From: Sipunculus nudus
Taxonomy: Eukaryota; Annelida; Sipuncula; Golfingiida; Sipunculidae
Length of the DNA: 64,000 nucleotides
Direction: 5' to 3'
Assembly (NCBI GenBank): GCA_026874595.1
Contig: CM049311.1
Coordinates: 42,225,676 to 42,289,675 of the forward strand
How positions within the stretch are numbered: the first letter of the stretch is position 1; each line of letters begins with the position of its first letter. The position numbers were made by a program, and so were the translations under genes. Shown piece by piece: positions 1 to 10,543 of the stretch. A model generated the notes under the pieces. It was given only the letters and a program-made list of their open reading frames with translations, was not told the origin of the DNA and did not search any database.

Positions 1-1195
1 GCAAGAATGCCAGTCTTTCTGACGAATATAAAATCTAATTTAAATGTTTTACTTTGTTCTTTATTATGTTTAATTACAACGCTGCATGCAAAAGCTCATA
101 TTCAGGTTTGTTTTGGAAAGTAAAATTTGCTTTGCTTCCCAGTGGTTTCAGTCAAAGAAGGGAATCCCGAGTTTGGTTGTCTTTTTTAAAGTTTATTTTT
201 CAAACTTTTGGGAGCGGCTAATTAAGGCGATCACTTTTGATGCGCCACTTCATTAAGTGAAGTTAGTGCTATTTTTCTCACGTAATGCCTGGGTCACAAA
301 ACTTATAAAAACAATATAAAACATATATACATCCTAAATGTATGAATAGTTATAATGCTAAATGCTACATGTTTGAGGATGCAAAACAGAAATGTGTTGA
401 AAGCAATTATTTCCCTGAATTTGTTCATCAATTTATATTTTTAACTGCATCTGCAAAGATTTTTTTTTTTGCAAATGCCATTAAGACTATAAAATTCTGT
501 GAATTTTTTTAAAATTTCATTTAATTTCATAAAAAAAATGTTCATATTAAAACTAATAATGTACTATTGTTACTTCATTTCAGTTGCATTAAAGAAGACA
601 ATACGTATTGTCCCATGTTGTTTAAACAGCGTTTCCATAGAATGGAAACATCAAAGATTTACTCTGCCTAAAAAGCTGATGGATACCCTAATTATAAACA
701 AACAATCACTTATTTAATTACTTTACATAGCTTAAAATTGTAACTTTTCAGGCTTGAAACACGCTGAATGACAAAAATAACATGTTTATTCCATTTTGCT
801 CATCAAATTGATGATTAGGACTAATCTTGCCTGTTTATATTCCAAATAACAGTAAGGTTTTAAAATGATATGCCTTTTTTATATAATAAACTTTCAATGA
901 TTTAATTTGAAAGTTAAATTTTAAAATAGAATTTCGAAATTAATTTTAATGGATTAAGCACATCAAAATTATGTAAAGTGGTAGCACTGATTGAATTTAG
1001 CAGTAAATATTTCTCAACATAACAATTTCATCGAGTGAACCCTGGATATTTACCAATTTATTTTCAAAATAATTATGTACCAATGTTAGTATATAAACTT
1101 TCAGATTTCAAGCCTTTTGGACACTTTTCCAGAGGGCTAATGTTTTGAAATATGATCTCCATGAATCGCTTGAGCAGAAAATGGCATCAAACCTT
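1..1195. other. AT-rich stretch, nothing recognised
   Basis: Low-complexity AT-rich DNA with short random open frames only (longest about 72 codons, lysine/isoleucine-rich as expected from base composition). No terminal repeats, splice-site-bounded exon or repeat shared with the rest of the window was recognised. Confidence 0.5.
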
Positions 1196-1199
1196 AGCA

Positions 1200-2000
1200 A
1201 CAAAACTTAAAATTTCAGGATTGGCCCCAGGACTATAGTATAAGAGCCAGCTGTAGGATGTGCTGCACCCTGAGCTTGCAAGTTCTGCTCTGGTCTGCAG
1301 CATGGTCAAGGTGTTGTGAAATGATCTGGTTTAATTGTTTGACACCCTCCTCCTTTGATACATCATTGACATTCATGTCCTGGTCAAGAAGGGTTCAGTA
1401 AAGGTTCTATAAGTGACCTTTGTCTATACTACCCAGGGTGCCAGATGTATCCCAAGGAGAGCAACGCAAGTTAGGATGTGTGCACGCAGAGCACATGAAA
1501 AGGCATGGCCAGCTAGCATGTGTATGACAAATCCTTTGGCAAATATGGTCTCCCAAAGCTCTGCTAGCCTGCTGCCTCTCATCAGAGACTTATGTGGCCA
1601 AGGTAAGACATAAAAAGGTGAAATCCTCCAAGATGCACGACTACTTTGTCTAGATCTGGGGAAGGAGCTATGATCTCTGCTAATATATAAAGGCTGGTCA
1701 AATGTAACCAGACATATTCCCAAACCATGCCTTTTTTTGGCACAGATTCTGAGCAGAGTATAATGCAGCACTGAGATTTGAGGGTTCTAGGTTAATAAAA
1801 GGCAGGGTTTCTATTCAGGTTCTCTATGTGTGGCTACTTTCATAAAACAACTCCTTGAAGGACATGGGGATAGTGGGACAACAACCCAGAAATAGTCTAC
1901 TGCTGCTCCCAGGGGTAAAGACTTGAGCTCCCGGTCAGGAATCTGTAGAGGATCTATCACAACAGACTGCAAACCAGGGACAGCAGGTTTGTTAAATGTT
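1200..2000 (-). pseudogene. Decayed pseudogene of a repeat-associated invertebrate protein family
   Basis: On the minus strand an open frame (1424-1771) reads VTFDQPLYI, then after a frame jump GSRLAELWETIFAKG, VIHMLAGHAF and ALRAHILT. I recognise this order from a multicopy uncharacterised protein family of cnidarians, molluscs and fish (FDQPLY, then a GSGL-ELW block, then an HML-GHA block, then RALRAH). The reading frame continues in pieces on both sides: about 1230-1400 gives KEEGVKQLNQIISQHLDHA, and about 1850-1990 gives VVIDPLQIPDRELKSLP. The pieces lie in different frames and are separated by stops, so the copy cannot make a full protein. The function of the family is unknown to me; it often lies in repetitive DNA. 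The limits are approximate. Confidence 0.5.
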
Positions 2001-2570
2001 TAAAAAGGAATCTGCCCAAAGGCTCCAACTGTTGCAGCAGATGGTAATTTCAGTCTGCGTGTTATAGGTTTTGTATAATCCTGTGTGGAGTTACTTGTAA
2101 GCAATTCCACCCATACTGTGGAAAGTTTTGTGGCCAGTGGCAGTAGCTACATTGAAATCTGCATTGTCGAAACTGTGTAAAACCACCAAAATGATAAGAT
2201 GGTTCACCAGATGATATCAGGGCATGTTCAAACCTCTGGACTTCTTTTTAGTCATCAGTAAAGCTCATGCTACTCAAAATATCAATTAGTTCATGTGAAG
2301 CATACTTCCAGTGTATGTACAAACCTATTCTGGGAAGTAGAGGTGAAATGAAAGATCTTGGTCTGCCTGCAGAACTGATTGCGTGTGCTATTGATGTACA
2401 TTTCCTGTCTTAAACTTTTACCTTTGCCTACCACTAAATTGTTTAAAAATCATTTTATGGAGTTTGGTATTAATGTCTTAAAATTTTCAGTTGTTTCCAG
2501 TGTTGCTTACTCATCACAGTTGTAAACTGTCAATCTTTGATTGCTCTAAAAGTTCCTATACAGAATCAAT
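2001..2570. other. Unassigned stretch
   Basis: Moderately AT-rich, no open frame of interest. The left part may still be the 5' end of the minus-strand pseudogene, but I could not align any of it. Confidence 0.3.
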
Positions 2571-2574
2571 TTTC

Positions 2575-3689
2575 AGCACATAAGTCACAGAATATAGGTC
2601 ACCATGACCTAATTTCAGGTTTACAAGGACATTTGCCTAGGAACTCCCTGAATTTTATGTAAGAAGAATCTAGGCTTAATGGATACAATTTGTGTCCTGT
2701 CGATCTGACTGTCTTGTTGCTAATATGACATCTTTTCCTAATCCTATAGGTCACAATATTTAGGTCATGGTGACCTAATTTCAGGTTTCCAAGGACATTT
2801 GTCCAAGAAGTCTCAGAATATTACATTAGAAGATTCTAGGCCTAATTGATACAATATGTGCCCTGTCTGACTTATTGGGTGCTCAAAATCCTGTTTTTGG
2901 TCTGTAGGTCACAAAATGTAGGTCACAATGACCTAATTTCACATCTCCAAGGAGATTTACCTAGAAACTTCCAGGATATTGTGTTAGAAGATTCTAAGCA
3001 TAATGGATATGATTTTTTTCCTATAGGTTGCAGAATATAAGTAAAAGTGACCTTATTTCAGGTTTCCAAAAACCTTTGATTAGGACCTTCCTAAATTTTA
3101 CATTAGAGAATTCTAGGCCTAATAGATACAATTTGTGCCCCATCTAGATGTCTGGGTGCTCAAAATAATGTTTTCGGCCTGTAGGTCAGAAAATGTAGGT
3201 CTCTATGACCTAATTTCTGGTTTCCAAGGGGATTTGCCTAGATACTCCATGGATATTGTGTTGGAAGATTCTAGGCCTAACAGATACGAATTGTCCCCAT
3301 CTGACATTCAGAGTGATCATATGACATCTTTTCCCTATAGGTCGCAAAATATAGATCACAGTGACCTAATTTCAGGTTTCCAAGGACATTTGTTTAGGAC
3401 TTCCCTAAATGTTAGGTAGGAGGATTTTAGGCCTAATGGGTACAATATGTGCCCCATCTGACTGTCTGGGTGCTCAAAATAATGTTTTTGGCCTGTAGGT
3501 CACAAAATATAGGTCACCATGACCTAATTTCAGGTTTCCCTAGATGTATAGTTAGAAGTTTCTAGGTCCAACGGTTAGGATTTGTGCCCTTTTAACGGAC
3601 AGACAGCCAGACAGCCGGACAACCAGATGGATGCCAGACAAAGGGTGATCGCTATAGCTCAGATGGCTTATAGTCAGCTGAGCTAAAAA
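2575..3689 (-). mobile_element. Helentron-like element F1, truncated copy (minus)
   Basis: The right edge (3660-3689) is the reverse complement of the F1 head: AGCTCAGCTGACT, loop, then a near-complementary arm, next to a run of A and a degenerate CCGGACAGACAG microsatellite. Leftward the body is about six imperfect tandem units of roughly 150-230 bp. Each holds an AGGTCA...TGACCT palindrome, a block reading as TTTCAGGTTTCCAAGGACAT, and a block about an 'unpaired' GATTCTAGGCCTAATGG. The usual F1 3' end (CAGCTGAGC plus GACCCATGGGTC) is not found on the left, so the copy is truncated or diverged there. Left limit approximate. Confidence 0.6.
2596..3525. promoter_or_regulatory. Cluster of AGGTCA-N3-TGACCT palindromes
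   Basis: Four exact copies of the inverted repeat AGGTCA NNN TGACCT lie at 2596-2610, 2762-2776, 2920-2934 and 3511-3525. Copies with one mismatch lie at 3197-3211 and 3353-3367. This is the consensus oestrogen response element (steroid-receptor IR3). They sit at the same place in each tandem unit of the F1 repeat, so they were multiplied with the unit. Whether any receptor binds them is not shown. Confidence 0.6.
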
Positions 3690-4900
3690 CCGTTGCAGGT
3701 GATCTTTCTATACAGATGATACAAGCGATATCCATTTGGTGAAATGACAATATGTACTACAACAGCTGGTGATGTGTTTTCTTTTCTTAGATTTCTATAA
3801 GACATCTGATAATGATTTTATGTCAGCAGTACTAAATAGTATTACTTTTTGTATGATGAAAAAGTATTAAAACGCCAGGGGAATATTTCATCGCAAAATT
3901 TAGACAGATCTGTATAGGATTAAAGTTTTAATACATGCAGAGGGCAAAGGGAATTGAAGCTTCTGCATATACTGATATTTCAAGGAAAAGACATATCAAT
4001 GAATCTTTTTCAAGTTATATGATATAGCACTGTATTCAGCAACTTCAAAGAGGAATCACGCATGGTCTTGATGTTTTTATGTCAGAGCACAGAAAGACCC
4101 AGTTTACTCAGACACTGTACTACAATGTAATACAAGATTGATGTAAACACTGTGTATTACGTTCAGTCAAATGCAAAAGCTATAGGTATTAGGTATTAAA
4201 AGAATACTTGTTCCATTTCTAAAGAAAACAACTTTAGAACAGTGTAAATCCTCCAGTGACAATATACCCTAACATTTATTTGGAAATATCTGGGCTGCTT
4301 GAGGTCGGTGACCAAAAGTTTGAATTTATAAAAGGTATAAAGCACTTGTATGGCTGTTGTCTAACAAATGATGCTGTGTCATATTTTGTTTACCATAGTT
4401 CTTCAGGAGTTTGTAGGATGTAATAGGTGCATTTTATGCATATTTATCTTGTTAGTGTAACAACAGGATATCAGCAACCATACTTGACGTGTAATGAAAA
4501 CTGCCTGTGGTCCTAAATGTGAAATAAGTTTAGATGCCAAACAGGCTTCCCATAATATGGTGCAATATCCTTGATAAATTTGGATGCAAATTTGAAAAAT
4601 TAGCTTCTTTAATAAATTTCTGCTATTTGAAAACCACCTCAGTTCTAGATACAGTAGAGTGCCATTTTTCTGAATGCCGTTTTTCCAAAATTTAAAATTA
4701 TGAACCAAAAATTTATTTTTATTGACAAAATATTTTCAAGCATGTAAATGATATTTGTTTGTAATTAAGACTCACAAGGGCCTGCAACCAGGTGTTTAGG
4801 CCCATTTATGAACTTAATTAATTAGTTCTTGGCCGATGTTGTTGCTGGGCAAAGGTGTAAAAGCTACAGCTAGTCCCGCAAAGCTAGGTACCCTATACCC
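3690..4900. other. Unassigned AT-rich stretch
   Basis: No protein, RNA gene or shared repeat recognised. Short open frames on the minus strand (4403-4708) have no recognisable composition or motif. Confidence 0.4.
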
Positions 4901-5242
4901 TCAGAAAGCAGCTGAGCAGTTTCTGAGAGAGTTCTTGTGTGTTATTGACCATATCTCTTTTGTACTGAAGCAAGCATAGTTGTCAGCTCGGGCTGGGATG
5001 TCAAACCAAATAACTGAGCAGTTTACTCGCATTGACATTGGTGAGGTATCATTCACACATTGCTTGTGCTCGAACAGGTCTATGTGATAGACCAAAGCAT
5101 GCGGGTCTGGCCATACAAATGAGCAGTTCATTCCCAAGAGAAGTTGTGTCATATACTTAAACTTGCTGTTAATCAGCTTATTCATCATTTCACTTTCACT
5201 GTCAAGAAGAACACATCTCAAACATGATCGTCTTGCTGTCAT
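4901..5242 (-). CDS. Unrecognised 113-codon open frame, doubtful
   Basis: Minus-strand frame of 113 codons with several cysteines, aromatic residues and acidic runs (for example VLLDSESEMMNKLINSKFKY), so it looks more protein-like than the other short frames nearby. I do not recognise a family. No flanking splice site was convincing, and the frame lies next to the putative LTR of gypsy A, so it may be a fragment of an older element or chance. Confidence 0.15.
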   Translation of the reverse strand: MTARRSCLRCVLLDSESEMMNKLINSKFKYMTQLLLGMNCSFVWPDPHALVYHIDLFEHKQCVNDTSPMSMRVNCSVIWFDIPARADNYACFSTKEIWSITHKNSLRNCSAAF

Positions 5243-5259
5243 TTGTCAGAGATATGGAG

Positions 5260-5531
5260 ATAAAGAAGAGAAAACCAATGGCGTGATGCTTTGATGAAAA
5301 GCTGACAATCCTTGAGCGGCTTGACCGTGGTACCAAGCCTGCCATCTGTAATGTCGTGAGTTCGATCTACTTCCGTGTTCATGGTTTTTGCTTTACGCTC
5401 GAGTCTCGCATGGTCTTGCGAGAGCTACAGTGCGATGGCGGTCAATAAAAAATTGTTCAGTTTATGTGTTGCCTTTGTTTACATATTCTGACACTTCTGG
5501 ACACTACATAATGGTGACAGGATTACATAAC
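5260..5531 (+). mobile_element. Putative 5' LTR end and primer-binding site of gypsy A
   Basis: Just upstream of the gag relic a segment contains an AATAAA signal (about 5446) and ends GACACTACATA, followed by TGGTGACAGGATTACATAAC at 5512-5531. TGG followed by tRNA-like complement directly after an LTR is the usual place and start of a Ty3/gypsy primer-binding site. The left LTR edge is not visible, and no matching 3' LTR was found because the far end of the element is lost at 23328. Confidence 0.35.
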
Positions 5532-5640
5532 AGAAGCTTGTAAACCCACAGTTGAGCCCACATGGCCTGTCAACCTAGTCTGTCAGCCATTTCCCCTGAT
5601 ATCACCGTCTTAGTCGGTGCACATGAGTACCATAAACAAC

Positions 5641-6470
5641 ATGGCCGCCCAGATACATGTCACACCGGGAGCTCCCTTTGAACCGTATGGCAACCCTGCT
5701 CAGACCGCAACTAAAGAGACAGTTATTGCTGCATTGTGCAGGTCCTGATGTACAGGACATATTCTTCACCTTGACCAAGGCTTGAGTCGAAAATACACAA
5801 GAAATTAAGTCTTCACCTTATACTCTTAACAAACATTTTATACCAAAAACAAACACAAGTTACAGTAGACATTTATTTCACCAAGAGAGGCAAAAGAAAG
5901 GTGAAACAGTGCAGCAGTTTGCTACTACACTTCCTGCATTAGCAAGATATTGCCAATATGATGCAGATCATGTTGATGATTTCATTAAAGACCAGACAAC
6001 AGATAACTGCAGATCAAACAAACTTTGCACAAAACTGTTAGCACCAAAGAATTAAACCCTTGACATTGCACTTGACCTGACTCAGGCTATGGAAGCTTCA
6101 CAACAGCAAGCTACTGTAATAACCTGATAAGGTGTATGCAACAAACTCCTGGTTCCATGGTCGACATCACTGTGGCCATGGTGCATCAAACGCTACACAA
6201 AGAAAATGTACACCCCTACATTCTCAAGAAATTCCAATACTGCTCACAGATCCAACAGTGACTCTCGCGCTGTTGATCACAAGTTTAAACGTACCACTGT
6301 CCCAGAAAGCAAAAGTGGCTGGTGTGGTTTTCGTGGTCACACTAGTAATGAATGCTGATGTTCTAGTGATGTGCAGTGTTTAAACTGTGGTAAAACAGGA
6401 CACTTTGCTTCCGTATGTAGCAGTAAGCCTCAGCCACGTGATCGTAGTTATAAACCTAGGCTTGTGCAGA
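5641..6470 (+). pseudogene. gag: Gag relic of Ty3/gypsy element A
   Basis: A frame opening at 5641 (MAAQIHVTPGAPFEPYG) is followed by Gag-like blocks: HFIPKTNTSYSRHLFHQE, then ETVQQFATTLPALARYCQY, then DADHVDDFIKDQ. Near the end is a CCHC zinc knuckle, CLNCGKTGHFASVC, at about 6378-6419. Gag packages the element's RNA in the cytoplasmic particle. Several in-frame stops and frame changes (for example near 5717, 5785, 6053 and 6125) show it is dead. It runs on into the protease relic. Plus strand, opposite to gypsy B and C. Confidence 0.75.
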
Positions 6471-6499
6471 ATGTACAGTTTGTTGACCAGCTAAGTGAC

Positions 6500-6889
6500 A
6501 CCAGTTCTGATTGAGATAGTGAGCATGCATACACAGTGAATGGCATGCACAAGGTTTATGCAGATATTGAACGTGTTAAGGTGAGCATGATAATAGATTC
6601 AGGTGCATCATGTCACATTATTAACTCAGTTATAGCTGATGAGCTTTGCAGAAATGGTATTTCTTAGAAATGTGACCATAAATTCCGTCGGTATGGCTCT
6701 CCACTGCTTGTGTGCGGTGAATGTGCTGATCTCTAAATCACAGTGGGTGATAAATCAATGACCAAACGCTTCCTTGTGGTTGAAGGTGATTCGCTGCCAC
6801 TCCTTGGCTGCAACTCTGCTGAAACACTGCAGATATTAAAAATGGAACAGCAAATGCAGATTGCATGTACAACACACCTGACCGTCCAT
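6500..6889 (+). pseudogene. Retroviral-type aspartic protease relic, gypsy A
   Basis: Downstream of the zinc knuckle the frame gives MIIDSGASCHIIN at about 6589-6627. This is the D-S-G-A active-site signature of retroviral pepsin-like proteases, in which two monomers each give one aspartate. It is followed by a second conserved block LPLLGCNSAETL (about 6795-6830). At least three in-frame stops break it. The reading is cut at 6890 by the MITE insertion and resumes with reverse transcriptase at 22165, 15.3 kb away. Confidence 0.75.
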
Positions 6890-7526
6890 TAAGGCCAAAA
6901 AAAATTAAAGATATGGTTCTCAGGCACCGCCCCACATCAATTTTAAACCCCCGCATCAAAACTTTTTATTTTGATTTTCAATAAAAACTTTCCAATTTTG
7001 AGCTGCTGCTGCTCCGCCATTTCTTTCAAGAAGATAAAACCATACAATTTGCTTTGTTTTGTAAGGCTTTTACTTATTTAGCAAAATAAAACTGTTATTT
7101 TCATGCTTTTCCCTTTTCATTTGACATTTTTATCGAAACATACCAAAATTTTAAAATTAAAAAAGCGCCCGCCCGCATTGATTTCTGAAAAAAAGTGCCT
7201 GAGAACCATACCTTTTTTAGCTCAGCTGACTATAAGTCATCTGAGCTATAGTCGTGGTCCATTGTCCGTCGTCCGTCTGTCCGTCTGTCCGTCCATAGAT
7301 GTGGCACGTTTGAAACCGTAAGACCTAGGAATCCAAAATTCGGCATAATATTAGATGTCCCCAAGATCTCCCACCAAGCCGAAAACTGGGTCTTTGCGAC
7401 TTCGTTCCTTTGAGAAATTAAGGAAAAACCTCCATTTTTTATTAAAAACCTATTTTCACACTTCAGGACTGCCTAATATTGAAACCACTCATCTGTTTTT
7501 CCTCATATTTACCATAAATATTCTAT

Positions 7527-8354
7527 TGTCACGCGGGATCTTGATAGAACAATCTTGTACAGTTTCACCACCTTTATTCACAGTTTACTGATTCCAGTTA
7601 TAACAAATATGGCGTACATCAAACATTGTAATGGCTGGCTGGCTGGTACTGGACTCTCTCGTGTCTGCTGCCTGACTGCCCATTAACAGTCCCGCTGGCC
7701 TTATGTAATAACTGCCAGCAGGGAGCTCATTGGTCAGTTTACAACTGACCCATGCTATCTCGATAGGGCTAAATGAACTAAGATTAGGAATTCTGTGTTT
7801 TACATCATATACAAATATACTCATAATTTAAAAGTTACTGCATAGATTTCTCTGAATTTTACACTGATTAAAGATAGATGTTATATGAACATGTGTGCTC
7901 AAAATCAGTACATAGTATTTAGTATTTATATAATTAATGGCAATGATACTGCAATCCAAATTTATATACATTTCTATAATTCCACTAAAATAACAATTAT
8001 CTTCATAGTAACAAAAGGAATGATTTAGAAAATCTGGATTCTGTTAAAACTAATAGCAAGGTACATATGAACTGAATATCATTATATATAAAGGCATATG
8101 TGCTGAGCTAAGAGCACATACATCAGTTTGACAAAACACACAGTTGGAGACCCTTAATCAGCCATGTGTAGATACAGGCTGGTTTGCTCACCAGTCTATA
8201 TCATGCTGTGACCACATGCCTTGCATATGGCTTGAGTTCACAGCATCACTGTTAATAGAGTTAGAAAACTAATGAAGTATGAGAATTAGCCCTTAGCATT
8301 CACAATTAGGATCACAATTTAAAATATAAATATGTATATACAGAAGCTCTACCA
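7527..8354 (-). repeat. 3' LTR of gypsy B
   Basis: This 828-bp direct repeat matches 15399-16177 plus 18483-18531. It keeps the uninterrupted sequence TTCACAATTAGG at 8299-8310, which is the empty site for the F4 Helitron in the other LTR. No purine-rich tract was seen on the coding strand directly inside the LTR: the adjoining bases on that strand are TACCCCACCCATATTA. Confidence 0.9.
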
Positions 8355-8719
8355 TAATATGGGTGGGGTACAACTAGCTTGGTCCCCAAGCTAAGATAAA
8401 TAATATGACCGCTGAATTATGTACTTGTTCATTAACTTTCTCAGCATTAGCTGGATGTGCATATTCAGTTAAAGATCTAGGCTATTCAGCGGTGACCATT
8501 TAAATACAAGACATCTACTACACAAAATATTATATCAAAGGTTTATCAATATGTATCAAGATAAATTAAGTAGGATAAAGCACAGGAGCATTGCTTTCAT
8601 GAAGAAATTAGAATATATGCAGAAATATTTGACTATATCTTTACAAATTACCAGTTATGTATATACTTCAAGTTTACTTCTTCAAGGTTGTCCATTAACT
8701 TGGTAATCAACAAGAATGT

Positions 8720-8782
<63 letters not shown>

Positions 8783-9484
8783 TTTTAGTTTACATTGTGT
8801 GCACATAGCAAGTGTTGAGGCTGAACAAAGACCATGTGCCCCATGGACATGCGGGTTAATTATATGAATTATAAATTCATGTTCAAAAGTCCACTTTTTG
8901 CATTAATGAGTTTCTCATAGTCCATATTCTGATACAGTTCATTGTTCATAAAATAAAAAATAATATGTTTACATATGTAGATACAAACATATACATGCAT
9001 TATTTCACATTAAGGCATAAAGATTCACTTGTGGAAGTTGAACGTCACCAGTCACAAGTGACTGCTAGGGATTGCAGCTGCTTTATGAATTATAATTAAA
9101 TGTGAGATTGAATATTAAAGTTCTGACTTGAAAGAATCAGTATCAATATAAAGTAGGCATGACAACAAGGTAAGACTCATCATAACTCAGGCTAACCTGA
9201 ATTAACATTATAGGAAGTTAGTCTAAACATTTAATACATGATGTAAAATAAAGAAAAGGTCTGGATATGTTTCACATGGGTGGGGTACAACAATCGAAAT
9301 GGGCAGTACCCCGAAAACACATATGTGAGATATTTAAATAATCACTGAACTTGTTTGCAGGGAGGTGCCAAAACATAAGGTTATAAAAACAAATTAAAAA
9401 AAAAATGTAATCTGCAGAAGATATGAACAGGGATAAAAACATACCCTAAATAAAGGTGCACTCTTTTGTTATGAATTTAGAAGT
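8355..9484 (-). other. 3' non-coding part of gypsy B, with (TA)n
   Basis: Between the 3' LTR and the tandem repeats there is no open frame of interest. It includes a long TA dinucleotide run at about 8726-8780. The string GGGTGGGGTACAAC occurs twice (8361 and 9279), the first directly beside the LTR. Confidence 0.6.
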
Positions 9485-10175
9485 GGGTTTTTCAGGGAAC
9501 TCCTTTCTGACAGGTTTCCTTTTCTTGTCGGATATTAACCTGAATTTATGAATGAACAAACACTAAATAGATGAAGGTGCGTCAGGGAACTCCTTTATGA
9601 CAGGTTTCCTTCCCTGTCGGACATTAACCTGAATTTACTAATGAACGAACACAGAATAGATGAAGGTGCGTCAGGGAAATCCTTTCTGACAGGTTTCCTT
9701 CCCTGTCGGATATTAACCTGAATTTACTAATGAACAAACACAAAATATAGATGAAGGTGCGTCAGGGAACTCCTTTCTGACAGGTTTACTTCCCTGTCGG
9801 ACATTAACCTGAATTTACTAATGAACGAACACAGAATAGATGAAGGTGCGTCAGGGAAATCCTTTCTGACAGGTTTCCTTCCCTGTCGGATATTAACCTG
9901 AATTTACTAATGAACAAACACAAAATATAGATGAAGGTGCGTCAGGGAACTCCTTTCTGACAGGTTTACTTCCCTGTCGGATATTAACCTGAATTTACTA
10001 ATGAACAAACACAGATTAGATGAAGGTGCATCAGGGAACTCCTTTCTGACAGGTTTCCTTCCCTGTCGGATATTAACCTGAATTTACTAATGAACAAACA
10101 CAAAATATAGATGAAGGTGCGTCAGGGAACTCCTTTCTGACAGGTTTACTTCCCTGTCGGATATTAACCTGAAAA
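9485..10175 (-). repeat. Minisatellite of about 90 bp, eight copies, in gypsy B tail
   Basis: Units of 89-91 bp containing CAGGGAACTCCTTTCTGACA, GGTTTCCTTCCCTGTCGGA and TATTAACCTGAATTTACTAA repeat about eight times. Two slightly different unit types alternate (CAGGGAACTCC/TTTACTTCCC and CAGGGAAATCC/TTTCCTTCCC), which suggests growth by two-unit steps. Each unit holds a small inverted repeat, CTGACAGG...CCTGTCGG. It lies in the 3' untranslated part of the element. Confidence 0.85.
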
Positions 10176-10228
10176 TGCACCAGTGAAAGCCCCATAGATA
10201 TGCTGGGTTGTGATAATGTCCATTCTGC

Positions 10229-10543
10229 CTACTCCTCAAGATTATGAGGACTGACCACAGGTTTATGGCCAAAGGTACCTCTCTCAGAGATTAGATCATT
10301 CGGGTCTAAATCCATCAAATTTATGAGGAAGGAGGAAGTCTTACGATAGATGGTGCATTTTGTGAATATCAGACCACTGAGATAAGAGACATGAAATGTG
10401 AATACATTGACATCCCCAGCTGAGACAACACTCACGGAAACAAAAATGAGATCTGGGCACAAACTATAAAAAAAGATAGCAATATGATTCTTGAAAAATA
10501 GGAACTTGGTTAAGGTAATGAAAAACCTGACACCCTCAAGCAA
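10229..10543 (-). CDS. Small frame downstream of pol in gypsy B, uncertain
   Basis: A 104-codon minus-strand frame overlaps the end of pol by 8 bases. Its N-terminal half is hydrophobic (FFITLTKFLFF and a second stretch around VSVSVV), and the C-terminal half ends FGHKPVVSPHNLEE. It occupies the place where some gypsy elements carry a third gene, but I recognise no envelope or other known domain. It could be untranslated. Confidence 0.25.
   Translation of the reverse strand: MLEGVRFFITLTKFLFFKNHIAIFFYSLCPDLIFVSVSVVSAGDVNVFTFHVSYLSGLIFTKCTIYRKTSSFLINLMDLDPNDLISERGTFGHKPVVSPHNLEE

Noticed and set aside
5300-5365. Possible tRNA-like segment (GAGCGGCTTGACCGTGG ... GTGAGTTCGATCT)
   Set aside because: The B-box match is poor, no cloverleaf could be drawn, and it lies in the putative LTR of gypsy A.
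7250-7305. GTCCGTCC-type microsatellite heads as independent microsatellites
   Set aside because: They occur at a fixed place just after the F1/F3 heads, so they are part of the elements.
9485-10175. Regular repeats resembling a CRISPR array
   Set aside because: The whole 90-bp unit repeats, including what would be spacers, there are no unique spacers, and it lies inside a eukaryotic retrotransposon.
10229-10543. Small frame after pol read as an envelope gene
   Set aside because: Too short, no signal peptide plus fusion or transmembrane arrangement and no cysteine pattern; kept only as an uncertain frame.
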